NCBI RefSeq assembly: GCF_003315595.1
Contig: NZ_QNQU01000011.1
Location: 62,001-126,000, forward strand
DNA: 64,000 bases
From: Pedobacter miscanthi
GTDB lineage: Bacteria; Bacteroidota; Bacteroidia; Sphingobacteriales; Sphingobacteriaceae
Direction: 5' to 3'
The notes beneath the pieces were generated by a model. That model ran no database searches. It saw nothing but the letters and a program-made list of their open reading frames with translations, and had not been told where the DNA came from. The position numbers and the translations under genes are program-made. Below, piece after piece: positions 1 through 7,446 of the stretch. The stretch's first letter is position 1. The number at the start of each line of letters is the position of its first letter.

Positions 1-189
1 ACCATTTATAAAGGTGAAGGCGGCTATGGCGAAAAGAAAGATATTGATATTATTTTCACCGTAGTTACCAAGCTTGAAATGAGCAAATTACAAAGTGCTA
101 TCCGTCAGATTGATTCGGATGCCTTTGTTATACAGCAACAAATTGCCGATTTAAAAGGCGGGGTTGTAAAACGCCACGCTTTACATTAA
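1..189 (+). CDS. YitT-family membrane protein, C-terminal DUF2179 domain (5' truncated)
   Basis: The first 63 codons are open and end at TAA 187-189; the start lies outside the window. The visible part reads YKGEGGYGEKKDI... then KLEMSKLQSAIRQIDSDAFV, which matches the C-terminal DUF2179 domain of YitT/YebE-like membrane proteins (glycine-rich opening, then 'L..L...I..ID..AFV'). That domain is cytosolic and follows five or six membrane segments in the family; those segments are not visible here. ribF starts 12 bp downstream in the same reading frame, so the two may be co-transcribed. Function in this family is largely unknown. Confidence 0.7.
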   Translation, partial: TIYKGEGGYGEKKDIDIIFTVVTKLEMSKLQSAIRQIDSDAFVIQQQIADLKGGVVKRHALH

Positions 190-201
190 TTTCCTATCCC
201 A

Positions 202-1194
202 TTGAAGATATATAATAACCTTTCGGATTTTAAAAAATTAGATAATGCCATTGTTACTATTGGCACTTTTGACGGTGTACACTTCGGACATCAAAAAATC
301 ATTAAACAACTGGTAGAAAAGGCAAAAGCCGACAAGGGGAAAAGTGTTATTTTAACCTTTTTCCCGCATCCGCGAATGATCATCGATCCGGAAAACCAGG
401 ATCTTAAAATGATCAATACCATTAATGAGAAAGCCGATATTTTAAAAGGTTTGGGTGTAGACCATTTGATTATTACCCCTTTTACCCGCGATTTCTCTAA
501 TCAGCTGCCTGAAGATTATATTAAAAACACGTTGGTTGATAATATTGGCACTAAACACATTATTATTGGTTACGATCATCGCTTTGGTAAAGACCGTTTG
601 GGTAATTTAAGTGATTTAAAAGCCGCAGGTTTACACTATGGTTTTACCGTTGAAGAAATTATGGAACAGGATATCCATGATGTAGCCGTAAGCTCTACGA
701 AAATCCGTGAGGCCCTTTTGGCCGGCGATGTAGGTTTGGCCAATGATTACCTGGGCTATCCGTTTTCCATCTTCGGAAAAGTAATTAAAGGTGATAAAAT
801 CGGCCGGACAATCGGCTTCCCAACTGCAAATATCTTTGTGGAAGAAACCTATAAATTAATTCCAGGTGATGGCATTTACGCCGTAACAGTTGAGATGGAA
901 TCAGAGGTTGGAGGTCCGAAGTCCGGAGCCGAGACGTCCAACCTTCAACCTTTAACCTTCAGCCTTCAACCTTTCCGAGGTATGGCCTACATTGGGCAGC
1001 GCCCCACCATTAACGGAATGACGAGAAATATTGAAGTCAACATTTTCGACTTCGACCAGGAAATTTACGGACAGGATATTAAAATGAACTTCCTGAAATT
1101 CTTACGTCACGATGTAAAATTTACAGGTTTAGAAGCGCTAACCGTTCAATTGCAAAAAGATAAGGAAGCTACGCTGGCTTATTTTAACGGGTAA
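202..1194 (+). CDS. ribF: Bifunctional riboflavin kinase / FAD synthetase
   Basis: Makes FMN from riboflavin and FAD from FMN in the cytosol. The N-terminal nucleotidyltransferase half has GTFDGVHFGH (residues 21-30) and SSTKIRE (164-170). The C-terminal riboflavin kinase half has GRTIGFPTAN (201-210) and GMAYIGQRPT (260-269). The start is TTG: an in-frame stop (187-189) sits just upstream and no ATG precedes the conserved KIYNNL. At 330 residues it is a little long because of a low-complexity stretch at about residues 232-258, between the kinase strands ending YAVTVE and RGMAYIG. That stretch looks like inserted intergenic repeat DNA (see findings). Otherwise both active sites look intact. 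Confidence 0.95.
   Translation: MKIYNNLSDFKKLDNAIVTIGTFDGVHFGHQKIIKQLVEKAKADKGKSVILTFFPHPRMIIDPENQDLKMINTINEKADILKGLGVDHLIITPFTRDFSNQLPEDYIKNTLVDNIGTKHIIIGYDHRFGKDRLGNLSDLKAAGLHYGFTVEEIMEQDIHDVAVSSTKIREALLAGDVGLANDYLGYPFSIFGKVIKGDKIGRTIGFPTANIFVEETYKLIPGDGIYAVTVEMESEVGGPKSGAETSNLQPLTFSLQPFRGMAYIGQRPTINGMTRNIEVNIFDFDQEIYGQDIKMNFLKFLRHDVKFTGLEALTVQLQKDKEATLAYFNG
901..978 (+). repeat. Intergenic-type repeat inserted in frame inside ribF
   Basis: About 78 bp within ribF contains GGTCCGAAGTC, also present (reverse strand) in the intergenic hairpin at 4661-4743. It is followed by an ACCTTCAACCTTTAACCTTC-type tract, like the purine/pyrimidine tract after the M16 gene near 55020-55090. It encodes S/G/Q/P-rich sequence that does not look like the rest of riboflavin kinase, and the length keeps the frame. 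Confidence 0.55.
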
Positions 1195-1195
1195 G

Positions 1196-1600
1196 TTACT
1201 TTTCTGAGTATAACGTCAGGTCGCTGATAAATTTAAAATCTTTTAAATTATATGTAAACAATCTTAGTTTAGTTTCAATTGCTGTAGCTGCAATTAATGA
1301 ATCGGCTATTGCCAGGCCGTGACTTAATTTAAACTCCTGTATTAAACCAATAGCTGTTAGATTTATTCTTTCATTGATTAATACAATACTAAACCTTTTG
1401 ATTTTTTTGTTAATGATACCAAGATCTAGTTTATTGGTGGCACCGTATAGCAATTCCATTTTAGTAATGGATGAAATGATCACATTATCAAGTCCTATAA
1501 GCGATTCTAATATATTTGTTGCAGATGCATTCCGGCTTTGATTTTTATCAAAATAATCTATTAATACATCAGTATCACAAATTATTTTTTCCTTTGCCAT
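1196..1600 (-). CDS. PIN-domain ribonuclease toxin (VapC type)
   Basis: A 134-residue PIN domain, the usual VapC length. VapC toxins cleave RNA with a Mg2+ cluster of acidic residues. Visible candidates are D9 (in CDTDVLIDYF), E49 (in ITKMELLYGA), D100 (in LAIADSLIAATA) and D121 near the C-terminal TYNLKDFKFI motif. Its 5' end overlaps the 3' end of the upstream antitoxin gene by 19 bp, the normal arrangement for translationally coupled type II toxin-antitoxin pairs. It converges on ribF, stopping 1 bp beyond it. The assignment to the toxin role rests on the fold and the context. Confidence 0.88.
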   Translation of the reverse strand: MAKEKIICDTDVLIDYFDKNQSRNASATNILESLIGLDNVIISSITKMELLYGATNKLDLGIINKKIKRFSIVLINERINLTAIGLIQEFKLSHGLAIADSLIAATAIETKLRLFTYNLKDFKFISDLTLYSEK

Positions 1601-1833
1601 GCTGTATCTCTCAATTTCTCAGCACTAAGATCTTTTCCTGTAAAAACATCATGCAATTCAGCAATATCTACTTTAGCATCTCCAATAATAATTGGAATAC
1701 CATTAATGCTAGATTGCTTTTGAGGAGTACTTCTAGCCTTATCATCAGAAATAGAGAAATTTAAATATTTACCTAATTCTTTAAGAGCCTCAAGTGTTTT
1801 ATTACTTTTATATTTGATGGTTACTTCTTTCAT
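1582..1833 (-). CDS. Putative antitoxin partner of the PIN toxin (DUF2683-like)
   Basis: An 83-residue, charged small protein beginning MKEVTIKYKSNKTLEALKEL. I chose the ATG at 1831-1833 rather than a longer in-frame start at 1872, because the peptide from here matches small Bacteroidota antitoxin-like proteins of the type 'VTI.YK..KTLEALK.L.KY..F.I'. The C-terminal part (DIAELHDVFTGKDLSAEKLRDTAWQRKK) looks like the toxin-wrapping tail of VapB-class antitoxins. It overlaps the toxin by 19 bp and would be translated first. No clear DNA-binding motif is visible, so autoregulation cannot be claimed. Confidence 0.7.
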   Translation of the reverse strand: MKEVTIKYKSNKTLEALKELGKYLNFSISDDKARSTPQKQSSINGIPIIIGDAKVDIAELHDVFTGKDLSAEKLRDTAWQRKK

Positions 1834-2002
1834 TAGATTTATTTTTAATGTTACTGTGCATAGCTTACACAAATTTAATCATTATTTTCCAGAATAACAC
1901 GCGGCATGTCTGATGTCAAAAAGGGATCAAGATCAAAGGATTGAGTGTGTTAAAATCATATTTCGCTTTCAAAAAAGCCTTATTTTCGTTATATTAGCGG
2001 CA

Positions 2003-2356
2003 ATGAGGCTTTTTTACATCATTTTCTTTCTTTCCCTTTCCATAAATTTTGCGGCTATCGCATCGCAGGAAAAAAGAAATGATGCCGCATTAAAAAACAC
2101 CAAAATCAGTTTCATTTCCTGTAAAAAAAACGTCAAACCCAACCTTGGCTTTAATCAGGATAACGAGAGTTTACAAAGGGATTTTATTAACAGCTCTATT
2201 TTAAAAACCGTTTCAGGTGCCTGTATCCTCCTTTCATTTTTGTTGTTTCTTTTTTTAAAGAACAAAGCCATTAATACCAAAGTTGTAATCAAGAGATTAA
2301 AATATAATTATTGGTGCCTGTTTAAGACACTCTATCCAAAACATGTTTTTTGGTAA
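2003..2356 (+). CDS. Small hypothetical secreted or membrane protein
   Basis: I do not recognise this 117-residue product. From the ATG at 2003 it opens MRLFYIIFFLSLSINFAAIASQ, a good signal peptide. It then has a polar stretch with two prolines and two cysteines, and one strong membrane segment (CILLSFLLFLFL) about 30 residues from a basic C-terminus. A longer frame starts at 1913, but its extra 30 residues have no signal-like start. A TATATTAG box at 1990-1997 lies just upstream and could be a -7 element. Whether it is expressed is uncertain. Confidence 0.4.
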   Translation: MRLFYIIFFLSLSINFAAIASQEKRNDAALKNTKISFISCKKNVKPNLGFNQDNESLQRDFINSSILKTVSGACILLSFLLFLFLKNKAINTKVVIKRLKYNYWCLFKTLYPKHVFW

Positions 2357-2388
2357 GTAATTTCATTTTATTGGAATTTTAATAAATG

Positions 2389-2409
2389 TCGGGCACACTC
2401 CATGCCCGA
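2389..2409 (+). terminator. Hairpin after the small hypothetical gene
   Basis: Perfect 7-bp stem TCGGGCA/TGCCCGA with a 7-nt loop, followed by AAATAGATTATTT. It lies between the stop at 2356 and the antiporter start at 2447. The T-run is weak, so it could also be a leader hairpin. Confidence 0.4.
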
Positions 2410-2446
2410 AAATAGATTATTTAATATCATTACCCATTTTTTATAG

Positions 2447-4660
2447 ATGCATTTACCTGATTTAATTGCCGATTTAGGCTTAATCCTTGCCGCAGCAGGG
2501 ATAACTACACTTATATTTAAAAGAATTAAACAGCCCCTCGTTTTGGGCTACATATTAGCCGGACTTCTGGTTGGTTCGCACCTCGATTTTTTTCCTTCCG
2601 TTACCGACACCAAAAGCATTAACATCTGGGGCGAAATTGGTGTAATTTTCCTTTTATTCAGCTTAGGCCTTGAATTTAGTTTCAAAAAATTGGTTAAAGT
2701 AGGAGGCTCTGCCTCCATTACGGCTATTGTAAAAGTTTTATTCATCATCCTGGCTGGTTATCTGGTTGGTAAAGCGATGGGCTGGAAAGATATGGACAGC
2801 CTCTTTTTAGGTGGAATTTTATCCATTTCATCTACCATGATTACCATCAAGGCTTTTGAAGAACTGGGCTTAAAACATAAAAAATTCGCCGGACTGGTGT
2901 TCGGTGTCTTGATCGTAGAAGATCTGGTTGCCATCTTATTATTGGTGCTTTTTTCTACCCTGGCGGTTAGCCAGCAATCGGCTGGTACCGAAATGCTGTA
3001 TTCAATTCTCAAATTGGCCTTTTTCCTGGTGTTATGGTTTTTGGGTGGAATATTTGTAGTGCCCTCATTTCTTAAAGCCACCAAAAAATTAATGAATGAT
3101 GAAACCATGCTCGTGGTATCGCTGGCTTTATGTTTAGTAATGGTTTTACTTGCCGATAAGGTTGGTTTCTCTCCGGCTTTGGGTGCATTTATTATGGGCT
3201 CCATTTTGGCCGAAACCACACAGGCCGAAAGGATTGAACATTTAACCAAATCGGTAAAAGATTTATTTGCAGCAGTATTTTTTGTTTCTGTAGGTATGCT
3301 TATCGATCCATCCATGCTGGTTAAATATGCCGTTCCGATTTTAGTTGCCACTGTGGTTATTATTTTTGGAAAAATCTTATTCACGATTTTAGGCGCTTTA
3401 CTTTCCGGTCAGCCGTTAAAAACCTCAGTACAATCGGGTATGAGTTTGGCCCAGATTGGTGAGTTCTCGTTTATTATAGCTTCGTTGGGTTTAACCCTTA
3501 AAGTAACGAGTGATTTCCTTTATCCTATCGCGGTAGCTGCAGCAGCCATTACAACTTTTACTACTCCTTACCTCATTAAATTATCGGAGCCTTTTTATCA
3601 ATACTTAAACCGTGTTTTACCAAAAAAATGGCTGGATGGGATCGAGCGGTACAGCTCAAGTACCGAAGGCATTACCACTTTGAGCGATTGGAGAATTTTA
3701 TTACGTTCGTACATCTTTAATACCATCATCCATTCGGTAATCATCATCGCCATTATCTTTTTAGCTTACCGGTATGTACAGCCGTTTATTGTAAGCAACA
3801 TTGCCAATAGTTTAACCTCCATTATCATCAGTGTGGTGGTATCTTTTATATTAATGTCGCCATTTTTATGGGCCTTATCTATCCGGAGAATCCAACGCAC
3901 CGCATATTCCCATCTTTGGCTGAATAAAAAATATACACGCGGTCCGTTAATTGCAATCGAATTTTTCAGGATTGCATTAGGGATTTTCTTTGTAGGTTTT
4001 TTGATGTACGAATTTTTCGACACCTGGATTGCTGCCGTAATTGCCCTCGGGTTGATCGTTTTAGGAATGGTTATCTTCTCCAGAAAACTTCAATCGTTTT
4101 ACGATAAACTCGAAAGGCGTTTCATGCTGAATTTAAATGCACGCGAGAATCAAAAACCTGATATTTTACCTTGGGATACCCACTTAACCGAGCTTAAGGT
4201 TTCGCCCGAATCGGAAGTGGTTGGAAAAACACTTACCGAATTGATGATCAGGGAAAAATATGGTGTAAATATCGCTTTAATTGAACGAGGAAGAAACAAT
4301 ATCCCAACTCCGGGAAGGGATGAAAGGCTTTATCCAAACGATAAATTATTGCTGATTGGTGCCGATGACCAGCTGGCTGCTGTTAAGGCGCTCTTAGAAA
4401 TTGATACACCGGAAATTGCCGAAGAAGATAACTTCCCGAATAAGGAAATGACCTTACAAAAAGTGGTGGTACATGCCGAATCGCCGGTTTATGGGCTAAG
4501 CATCAGAAATGCGGGTATCCGCGAAAAAGCACAGGCTTTGATTGTAGGTATAGAGCGTGGTGCCGATCGGATACTAAATCCATCATCCGATTTTGTTTTT
4601 GATACCGGTGATGTAATCTGGATCGTAGGGAATAATAAGAAGGTGAAAGAGGTTTTATAA
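2447..4660 (+). CDS. CPA2-family cation:proton antiporter with two RCK_C-like domains
   Basis: A 737-residue inner-membrane transporter. Residues 1-385 form the Na+/H+ exchanger domain with about 12 membrane segments; VLGYILAGLLVG, LLFSLGLEFSF, GVLIVEDLVAI and SPALGAFIMGSILAE are typical of KefB/RosB-type K+(Na+)/H+ antiporters. Membrane segments continue to about residue 545. Two TrkA C-terminal (RCK_C) domains follow, at about 580-655 (EVVGKTLTELMIREKYGVNIALIERG) and 665-737. There is no Rossmann-type RCK_N (NAD-binding) domain, unlike E. coli KefB/KefC. The usual role is K+ efflux or cytosolic pH control gated by a ligand at the RCK_C domains; the ligand and ion are not evident from sequence. 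Confidence 0.87.
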   Translation: MHLPDLIADLGLILAAAGITTLIFKRIKQPLVLGYILAGLLVGSHLDFFPSVTDTKSINIWGEIGVIFLLFSLGLEFSFKKLVKVGGSASITAIVKVLFIILAGYLVGKAMGWKDMDSLFLGGILSISSTMITIKAFEELGLKHKKFAGLVFGVLIVEDLVAILLLVLFSTLAVSQQSAGTEMLYSILKLAFFLVLWFLGGIFVVPSFLKATKKLMNDETMLVVSLALCLVMVLLADKVGFSPALGAFIMGSILAETTQAERIEHLTKSVKDLFAAVFFVSVGMLIDPSMLVKYAVPILVATVVIIFGKILFTILGALLSGQPLKTSVQSGMSLAQIGEFSFIIASLGLTLKVTSDFLYPIAVAAAAITTFTTPYLIKLSEPFYQYLNRVLPKKWLDGIERYSSSTEGITTLSDWRILLRSYIFNTIIHSVIIIAIIFLAYRYVQPFIVSNIANSLTSIIISVVVSFILMSPFLWALSIRRIQRTAYSHLWLNKKYTRGPLIAIEFFRIALGIFFVGFLMYEFFDTWIAAVIALGLIVLGMVIFSRKLQSFYDKLERRFMLNLNARENQKPDILPWDTHLTELKVSPESEVVGKTLTELMIREKYGVNIALIERGRNNIPTPGRDERLYPNDKLLLIGADDQLAAVKALLEIDTPEIAEEDNFPNKEMTLQKVVVHAESPVYGLSIRNAGIREKAQALIVGIERGADRILNPSSDFVFDTGDVIWIVGNNKKVKEVL

Positions 4661-4745
4661 GGCTTGAGGTCGGAAGACGGAAGTTTGGATGCATAATTAC
4701 TACGTTTTTTACTTTCGGACCTCTGACTTCCGACTTCGGACCAAA
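4661..4745. repeat. Intergenic inverted repeat (GGTCCGAAGTC family)
   Basis: The left arm GGTCGGAAGACGGAAG and the right arm CTTCCGACTTCGGACC pair at 14 of 16 positions around a ~50-nt loop. The core GGTCCGAAGTC recurs inside ribF (901-978). It could work as a terminator for the antiporter gene or be a dispersed repeat. Confidence 0.6.
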
Positions 4746-4773
4746 AAACCTATATTCGTACATAACCTAACCT

Positions 4774-5808
4774 ATGAAAGTCGACAGAGAAAAGAGTGAA
4801 TTTCTTGATGATATGATCGAGCAGTGGCAAAGCGATGGCATTATCAATGAAGAAACAGGAAATAAACTCCGTAAAAGTTACGAGGCTAAAAATTTCGATT
4901 GGCTGCGTCTGGCGCAATATGCTTTTTGGGTGGCGCTGGCCTGTGGTTTTATTGCGCTCGGTTCTTTACTTATCGATAATTCAATTTTAAACTATTTAAA
5001 ACGGGTTTACAATACGCCAAATATCGTTATAGCCATTGTTTCAGGCGGATTGGCTGCGTGGCTTTATATACTCGGTTTCAGACGGAAAAAGAAACTCCCC
5101 CATTTAAAGTTCAGCAACGAGGCCATAGTTTTTTCGGCGATTTTATTAACGGCGAATGCCATAGCTTATTTCGGAAAGGCATTCGATAACGGTTCAGGCA
5201 ATTTTTCTATTCTTATCCTCGTATCGGTATTTATTTATGGCGCTTTAGGTTTTATTTTCAACTCAAGGTTAATCTGGATTTTCGCCTTAATCTCTCTGGG
5301 TGCCTGGTTTGGTACCGAAACGGGTTATTTAAGCAGGTGGAATTATTATTTCCTGGGTATGAATTATCCTTTACGTTTTGTGGTTTTCGGGGCTGCATTA
5401 ACTGCAGCATCTTTTATCATGAAAGCTTTTCCCAAAACACAAAACTTTTTTCAGGTTACCTATATAGCAGGTATGGTTTACTTATTCGTATCGCTTTGGG
5501 CTTTATCGGTATTCGGTAATTTTGCCAGTTTGGAAGAATGGTATACCGTTAGGCAGTTAAGTTTGTTTTACTGGGCATTAATTTCGGCAGCCATCTGCGT
5601 GGCAAGCACGTTATTTGGTTTAAAATACCATGATGATATTGCGCGGGAATTTGGCATTACATTTCTCTTTATTAACCTTTATACACGCTATTTCGAATAT
5701 TTTTGGGACAGCTGGCATAAGGCTTTATTCTTTTCGGTACTGGCGGCTTCTTTCTGGTTAATTGGCCGGAAAGCAGAGAAGATATGGAATGTAGAATTTT
5801 TGAAGTAG
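4774..5808 (+). CDS. DUF2157-type polytopic membrane protein
   Basis: A 344-residue protein with a soluble, helical N-terminus (1-45, FLDDMIEQWQSDGIINEETGNKLRKSY) followed by about nine hydrophobic segments (for example 48-66, 84-98, 117-130, 143-158 and 315-330). The N-terminal 'W...GII..E....L' pattern followed by many helices fits the DUF2157 family, whose function is unknown. Conserved-looking aromatic and acidic residues lie near the C-terminus (FLFINLYTRYFEYFWDSWHKALFF). The start is the first ATG after the hairpin repeat. It may be co-transcribed with yjbQ 106 bp downstream, but a repeat lies between them. Confidence 0.7.
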   Translation: MKVDREKSEFLDDMIEQWQSDGIINEETGNKLRKSYEAKNFDWLRLAQYAFWVALACGFIALGSLLIDNSILNYLKRVYNTPNIVIAIVSGGLAAWLYILGFRRKKKLPHLKFSNEAIVFSAILLTANAIAYFGKAFDNGSGNFSILILVSVFIYGALGFIFNSRLIWIFALISLGAWFGTETGYLSRWNYYFLGMNYPLRFVVFGAALTAASFIMKAFPKTQNFFQVTYIAGMVYLFVSLWALSVFGNFASLEEWYTVRQLSLFYWALISAAICVASTLFGLKYHDDIAREFGITFLFINLYTRYFEYFWDSWHKALFFSVLAASFWLIGRKAEKIWNVEFLK

Positions 5809-5813
5809 GCCAG

Positions 5814-5895
5814 TCGTCATCTTGACCGTAGTGGAGAGATCTATAAACGATATTTCACAGATCTCTTCATTTCGCAGCGCTACAGTTGAGATGAC
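5814..5895. repeat. CGTCAT...ATGAC dispersed palindromic element, copy 1
   Basis: Bounded by CGTCAT on the left and ATGAC on the right, with an internal GGAGAGATCT/AGATCTCTTC inverted pair and CGCTACAGTTGAGATGAC. Related copies are at 11092-11200, 22901-22987 and 49424-49530. Its right end runs into the 5' side of yjbQ and creates a spurious N-terminal extension of that reading frame. Confidence 0.75.
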
Positions 5896-5914
5896 AAATT
5901 ATGATATTAAACCA

Positions 5915-6337
5915 ATGAAAATATACCAGCAAGCATTAACACTTAGAGAAAGAAGAAGGGGTTTTCACATCATTACCGATGAGATTGAAGATGCCCTACC
6001 CCAGCTTGATGAAATCAATATTGGCATTTGCCAGGTTTTTATACAACATACTTCGGCTTCGCTTAGCATCAACGAAAATGCCGATCCCACTGTGCGTATG
6101 GATTTCGAAATGTTCTTTAATAAAACCGTTAAAGAGAATGACCCTGATTATGAGCATGATTACGAAGGATCAGATGATATGCCTGCACATTTAAAAGCGG
6201 CACTTTTAGGCAGTTCGGTTACTATTCCTATAAGAAACGGCAGATTGGCCCTTGGTACCTGGCAGGGCATTTATCTTTGTGAACACCGTAACCATGGTGG
6301 ACAAAGAAGATTAATTATTACTGCCTGGGGAGAATAA
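5915..6337 (+). CDS. YjbQ family protein (UPF0047)
   Basis: A 140-residue cytosolic protein of the universal YjbQ/UPF0047 family. Signatures are GICQVFIQHTSASLSINENADPTV, the histidine/aspartate region EHDYEGSDDMPAHLKAALLG, and GTWQGIYLCEHRNHGGQRR near the C-terminus. Members have weak thiamine-phosphate synthase activity; the true role is unsettled. I start at ATG 5915 (MKIYQQ): an open frame begins at 5822, but those 31 codons lie in the dispersed repeat and are not part of the family. The gene converges on the YihY gene, with 2 bp between the stops. Confidence 0.9.
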   Translation: MKIYQQALTLRERRRGFHIITDEIEDALPQLDEINIGICQVFIQHTSASLSINENADPTVRMDFEMFFNKTVKENDPDYEHDYEGSDDMPAHLKAALLGSSVTIPIRNGRLALGTWQGIYLCEHRNHGGQRRLIITAWGE

Positions 6338-6339
6338 GT

Positions 6340-7311
6340 TTATGCTTTTTTCACTTCTTCCTTAATTTCAGGGTGATTATCCTGTATAGATTTACCATCT
6401 GTTTCTACTTCGATTTCTTTGGTGGTAACTGCATAATGTGAAGGATAAATCTCCGACCCAAAAGCTACAGCATACGCCTTTGTAAATTCGGCACCAAAAT
6501 ATAAAATAATAGAAGAGTAGTAGGTCCAGAGGAGGACCACAACAAGCGATCCGGTTGCACCATAAGTGCCACCCACGTTACTTTGTCCGATATAAATAGA
6601 AATGGCAAATTTACCAATCATAAAAAGTATGGCTGTTACCACTGCACCGGCAATTACATCTCGCCATTTGATAATCGCATCGGGCAATACCTTAAAAATT
6701 ACTCCAAATATTAACGAAATTACGGCAAGGGTTACAATCTGATTAACCACATAAAATACAATAACCGATACTTCGGCAAACCTGGCCTGTAAACGGTTGC
6801 TAAAAGCATCCAAAACGGAAGTTACTGCAAGTGATACCAACAGCACAAAACCAAGACTTATAATCACCGAAAACGACAGAAAACGATTTTGCAACATTTT
6901 TACCCAGCCCCTTTTAGGTTTTGGTTTTAAACCCCAGATTGTATTGATAGAATCCTGAATATCGCCAAATACTGTAGTTGCACCAAGCAATAACGTAAAA
7001 ATACCAATAATTAATGCAATGGTACTTTTTCCGTCCAGATAAGCATTTTTAATCAACTGTTGCAAAGATGTGGCAGATTCTCTGCCTAAAAAACCTTCTA
7101 ACTGGGCATATACCTGCCCTTCTGCAATTTCTCTTCCTAAAAATATACCACACAGAGAAATAATCACCACTAATAAAGGCGCCATAGAAAAAACGGTGTA
7201 ATAAGCCAGCGAACCGCTTAGCTTGGTTACCTTATGGTCGTTAAAACCAGTAAATGATGCTTTTAAAACACCCCAGATTCCTTTTAAAGTGATTTTGTTC
7301 CTTGCTGCCAT
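6340..7311 (-). CDS. YihY/BrkB family inner-membrane protein
   Basis: A 323-residue protein with about six membrane segments. Family hallmarks are the early KLSGSLAYYTVFSMAPLLVVIISL segment, the GATTVFGDIQDSINTIWGLKPKPKRGW motif and the C-terminal GGTYGATGSLVVVLLWTYYSSIILYFGAEFTKAYA. YihY proteins were once annotated as ribonuclease BN or virulence factor BrkB; neither activity is supported for this family, and the real function is unknown. A polar tail of about 35 residues (EIEVETDGKSIQDNHPEIKEEVKKA) is cytosolic. It stops 2 bp from the convergent yjbQ gene. Confidence 0.9.
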   Translation of the reverse strand: MAARNKITLKGIWGVLKASFTGFNDHKVTKLSGSLAYYTVFSMAPLLVVIISLCGIFLGREIAEGQVYAQLEGFLGRESATSLQQLIKNAYLDGKSTIALIIGIFTLLLGATTVFGDIQDSINTIWGLKPKPKRGWVKMLQNRFLSFSVIISLGFVLLVSLAVTSVLDAFSNRLQARFAEVSVIVFYVVNQIVTLAVISLIFGVIFKVLPDAIIKWRDVIAGAVVTAILFMIGKFAISIYIGQSNVGGTYGATGSLVVVLLWTYYSSIILYFGAEFTKAYAVAFGSEIYPSHYAVTTKEIEVETDGKSIQDNHPEIKEEVKKA

Positions 7312-7391
7312 AATAAAACGGTTTTGATGATATTCTCTAAATTAAACCGCCCATTTTTTGAATTGTTTTTTCATTATGTAACAATAGCAAC

Positions 7392-7418
7392 AAAAAAAGC
7401 CCCGGTAAACCGGAGCTT
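7392..7418 (-). terminator. Intrinsic terminator of the alpha/beta hydrolase gene
   Basis: On the minus strand AGCTCCGG-TTTA-CCGGGGCT is followed directly by TTTTTTTG. It lies 30-55 bp past the stop of the gene at 7447. Confidence 0.85.
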
Positions 7419-7446
7419 TCATGATTAAAATATGACTAATGATGCC

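Noticed and set aside
1913..2002. Upstream extension of the small hypothetical protein
   Set aside because: The added 30 residues lack a signal peptide and the ATG at 2003 gives a clean one; the extension may be chance.
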